Below are positions 32,309 through 34,555 of a stretch of 34,555 bases of DNA, piece after piece (within the stretch, counting starts at the first letter, position 1; each line of letters starts with the position of its first letter). Source of the stretch: Acidobacteriota bacterium. Its GTDB lineage: Bacteria > Acidobacteriota > Terriglobia > Acidiferrales > UBA7541. The notes under the pieces were generated by a model. It saw nothing but the letters and a program-made list of their open reading frames with translations. It ran no database searches and was not told the origin of the DNA. The translations under genes were made by a program, and so were the position numbers. The stretch is taken from contig QHYJ01000193.1 in NCBI GenBank assembly GCA_003223255.1, positions 1-34,555 on the forward strand, read 5' to 3'.

Positions 32309-33703
32309 CTAGCGCTCGGCAAAGACGGGGGTTTGGCGGCGCCACCATTCCTGGCCGGAGGCGGGCAGGGTGTAGACGGGGTCGTAATACTCGTAGAGGC
32401 GATTGAGCGCTTCGGGATCGTTGGCTTCGATGCCCGTGCGGTAATTTTTGGTCCAGTAGGAGATGCCCTTCTCGCGGTTGTACTCCTTGACCTGATGCAC
32501 CCAGCGCTTGCCGACAAAGGGCACGTCGCAAATCACGCGGGGCGTGGCGAACCCGGGCAGGTAGCCCATGATGTCGTGCTGCAGCTGCTGGGCTTCGTGG
32601 ATGGCCAGGCGCCAGTGTTCCGCGTTGGGAATCATGTCGCACATGTAGAAGTAATACGGCATGATTTTGGCGCGATCGAGGAGCGTGAAGCAGAGCTCGA
32701 GCAAGTCTTTTGCGTTGGTATTTACGCCGCGCAACAGCACGCCTTGATTGCGAACATCGCGGAAGCCAAGCTCCAGAATTTTCTTGGTCGCTTTGGCCAC
32801 CAGCGGCGTGATCTGGCTGGCGTTGTTCACGTGCGTGTGCAGCGCCAGATCCACATCCTGCTCGCGCGCTTTTTTGGCCAAGCGTTCGAGTCCCTTCAAA
32901 ACTTCGTCCTGCAGGAAATGCTGGGGAATGCCCATGAGCCCCTTGGTGGCCAGGCGAATGTCCTTGATGTTGGGAATGTCCATGAGCGCGGAGACGAAGG
33001 GCTCGAGCTGTGCGATGGGCATGTTGGCAATGTCGCCGCCCGAGACGACCACGTCGCGCACGGAAGGGGTTTTGCGCAGGTAGTCCAGCATCTGTTCGTA
33101 GCGGTCTTTTTGTGGAAGCTGGAAACGCAGCTTGACGACCTGGGGCACATCGTTGCCGACAAGATCCATGCGCGTGCAGTGGCCGCAGTACTGCGGGCAG
33201 GTCGAGAGCATTTCCGCGAGCACTTTTGTGGGGTAGCGGTGCGTGAGCCCTTCAACGGCCCACATGTCGGATTCGTGCAAGCTGTCGCGACTGGATTTGG
33301 GATGGCTGGGCCAGTCGGGATTGCGATCGTCAAACGCGGGAAGCATGTAGCGGCGCACGGGATCGTTCCACAAATCCTTTTCGTCCATAGTGTTGAGCAT
33401 TTGGGGCGGGATGAGGATGGACATGGTGGCGCGCTCTTTGATGTCGCGCTCCATGCTTTCGAGGAGGCTCTGCGGCAGCAGCGGGCCGAAGACGGCCTGA
33501 AGTTCTTTGAGGTTCTTGACCGTATGGCGGCGCTGCCAGAGGGCCGTTTCCCACTCTGCGGCGGTGACGTCCTTGTAGCCCGGCAGGCGGCGCCAATCGG
33601 GCTCGACAAATTCCCTTGTCAATGGATATTTGAACGGCTGCTCGCCGGTGTGCACTCTGCCGGCGGGCTTCCAGACGGGCCGGGCTGTCTTCACGTCGCT
33701 CAT
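32309..33703 (-). CDS. Lysine 2,3-aminomutase-like radical SAM/PLP enzyme
   Basis: 464 residues from ATG 33703; the in-frame extension to 33793 overlaps the Hsp20 end by three bases and has no family match. The radical-SAM cluster is C169-P-Q-Y-C173-G-H-C176, the CxxxCxxC that binds the 4Fe-4S centre. VVVSGGDIANM holds the SAM-binding GGD-type motif, and LALHTHVNN, GVLLRGVN and PYYFYMCDM fit the aminomutase barrel. The PLP lysine is probably Lys399 in CDVPFVGKRWV; the canonical loop P-G-G-G-G-K is replaced by P-F-V-G-K, one residue shorter. The family moves the alpha-amino group of lysine (or glutamate, arginine) to the beta carbon; the substrate here is uncertain because of this loop. No lysine fermentation or beta-lysine acetyltransferase gene is nearby. 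Confidence 0.82.
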   Translation of the reverse strand: MSDVKTARPVWKPAGRVHTGEQPFKYPLTREFVEPDWRRLPGYKDVTAAEWETALWQRRHTVKNLKELQAVFGPLLPQSLLESMERDIKERATMSILIPPQMLNTMDEKDLWNDPVRRYMLPAFDDRNPDWPSHPKSSRDSLHESDMWAVEGLTHRYPTKVLAEMLSTCPQYCGHCTRMDLVGNDVPQVVKLRFQLPQKDRYEQMLDYLRKTPSVRDVVVSGGDIANMPIAQLEPFVSALMDIPNIKDIRLATKGLMGIPQHFLQDEVLKGLERLAKKAREQDVDLALHTHVNNASQITPLVAKATKKILELGFRDVRNQGVLLRGVNTNAKDLLELCFTLLDRAKIMPYYFYMCDMIPNAEHWRLAIHEAQQLQHDIMGYLPGFATPRVICDVPFVGKRWVHQVKEYNREKGISYWTKNYRTGIEANDPEALNRLYEYYDPVYTLPASGQEWWRRQTPVFAER

Positions 33704-33785
33704 TCGTATTGACCTTGGGCCGTACGTACTCGTTCCCTGAAACGCGAAACGGCCACTTTGGAGAAGTGCGGGGGAAAATTCCGTG

Positions 33786-34264
33786 TCAACCAAGGATACG
33801 ATGAATTTCGGGATAAGGGAACACGCCGTTCTTCAGGGTTGGCCTGCACATCATCCGGACGAACTTCGAATGGGAATTTCACTGTACGGTAGATCTGGTT
33901 GAACTTCTCCTTGAACATGGGCACTTCTTTCTTCTCTTCCTTGAACTCCTTCTTGCCCGTGATGACCAGCCTCCAGCGCTCCACATGGACCTCCAGTCTT
34001 TCTCGGTGAAGCCCGGGACTTCGGCGCGAACCAGCATGGCCTCCTCGGTCTCATAAAGCTTCAGGTTGACCGGACGGAACAGCTCAGGCTCGGCTTGAAC
34101 CAGTTTTCGAACTCGCGAGTGAAGCAGCGTGGTGGGGCGCCAAGCAGTTCGAAGGGACGCCGCGCAATCATGTCAAAGAATTCCTGCATCGGCGTAGTGC
34201 ACTCCTCAAACTCCTCGAAGGGAACGGGCTTCAACCCGTTGGTCTCGATGATTGGCTCTTTCAT
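33786..34264 (-). pseudogene. Hsp20 small heat-shock protein, three frame breaks
   Basis: Starts at ATG 34264 with a strong GGAGG five to six bases upstream. The first frame gives MKEPIIETNGLKPVPFEEFE to ENWFK. After a missing G near 34094 it continues AEPELFRPVNLKLYETEEAM, then LVRAEVPGFTEKD, the start of the alpha-crystallin domain. After a missing C near 33994 it continues LEVHVERWRLVITGKKEFKE to EVRPDDVQA. After an extra A near 33840 it ends LKNGVFPYPEIHRILG at 33786. Rejoined, this is a near complete class A Hsp20 chaperone holding unfolded proteins under stress; only the final tail differs from normal. All three breaks are one-base changes in doublets or short runs, so sequencing error is a real alternative to a pseudogene. 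Confidence 0.75.
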
Positions 34265-34555
34265 AGAATCCTCCGTTTGGGGGATTTTCGTTACGAGAGG
34301 GAGTGTAGCGGTCACGTCAGCTTTGTGATGGGAGGCATCTTCGCTGGCTGTGCTGGACACGGATGGTTCGCGGCTGCCTGGTCACACTGCCTCTTTTTAC
34401 GGAATCCCCCGCGAACCAACGAGCAATCACCCGACCAGCGAAAGCAGTTAAACGGTAGGAAAATGTAAATCGTTTGTGTTCAGTGCCGATCTAACAAGGT
34501 AAAAACGATTTGAGCGCGTTAGCACTTCTAGCTTGAGAAAAATCGCGCAGAAAAC
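34265..34555. other. Region upstream of the Hsp20 gene
   Basis: No gene supported. A perfect inverted repeat AAATCGTTT (34467-34475) and AAACGATTT (34503-34511), 27 bases apart, may be a regulatory site or hairpin. TTAGCACTT at about 34519-34527 equals one half of a CIRCE-like motif, but the other half is absent. Confidence 0.35.

Noticed and set aside
32234-33712. A 492-residue + frame opposite the aminomutase-like gene
   Set aside because: Antisense shadow; the minus strand has the radical-SAM motifs and family length.
34500-34555. CIRCE-like heat-shock operator upstream of Hsp20
   Set aside because: Only one half (TTAGCACTT) is present; the matching GAGTGCTAA half is absent at the required nine-base spacing.
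1-34555. CRISPR array or complete insertion sequence
   Set aside because: No regularly spaced direct repeats and no transposase gene or terminal inverted repeats flanked by target duplications were found.

Overview
The window looks like a chromosomal segment from an Acidobacteriota-type bacterium. This is an inference from several things seen together: a very large Oar-like TonB-dependent receptor with an N-terminal carboxypeptidase-regulatory domain, a DUF3857 protein, an M28 peptidase with a signal peptide, a degraded tyrosine recombinase beside a tRNA gene, and an rplM-rpsI-rpsB-tsf-pyrH-frr block. No rRNA or phylogenetic marker tree was available to confirm it.

Layout. 1-3400 is an accessory region: a secreted alpha/beta hydrolase, remnants of two tyrosine recombinases, a truncated DUF4424 gene and a Phd/VapC-like toxin-antitoxin pair, ending at the 3' end of a tRNA-Gly(GCC). 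3600-4950 holds two small conserved-looking unknown proteins and msrB. 5068-11512 is a complete, tightly overlapped histidine operon, hisI-G-D-C-B-H-F-A. It is preceded by a good sigma-70-type promoter, a short open reading frame with four consecutive His codons, and an intrinsic terminator. Together these form a transcription attenuator, the most interesting regulatory element seen here. 11555-16676 (minus strand) carries a broken alpha-glucan phosphorylase gene and the TonB-dependent receptor. 16934-18084 has a broken CoA-transferase and a small Cys/His-rich protein. 18180-22596 encodes an RND efflux pump and its adaptor. 22902-27055 has a phosphoribosyltransferase remnant, a zinc peptidase and a divergent DUF3857 protein. 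27060-31911 (minus strand) is the translation/UMP-kinase cluster rplM, rpsI, rpsB, tsf, pyrH, frr, started by a near-consensus promoter. 32309-34264 (minus strand) holds a lysine-2,3-aminomutase-like radical SAM enzyme and an Hsp20 gene with three frame breaks.

How the genes work together. The his operon encodes most of the path from PRPP and ATP to histidine; hisE and the histidinol-phosphatase gene are absent from the window. The leader would let transcription continue when His-tRNA is scarce. The ribosomal block shows a structured 283-nt rpsI-rpsB spacer, a palindrome cluster between rpsB and tsf, an intrinsic terminator between tsf and pyrH, and a 424-nt non-coding insertion between rplM and rpsI that carries a short repeat also found at the tRNA-Gly 3' end.

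Caution. Several frame breaks are single-base changes in two- or three-base homopolymers (integrase, CoA-transferase, Hsp20), so some apparent pseudogenes may be sequencing or assembly errors. Others also lack whole segments and look like true decay.
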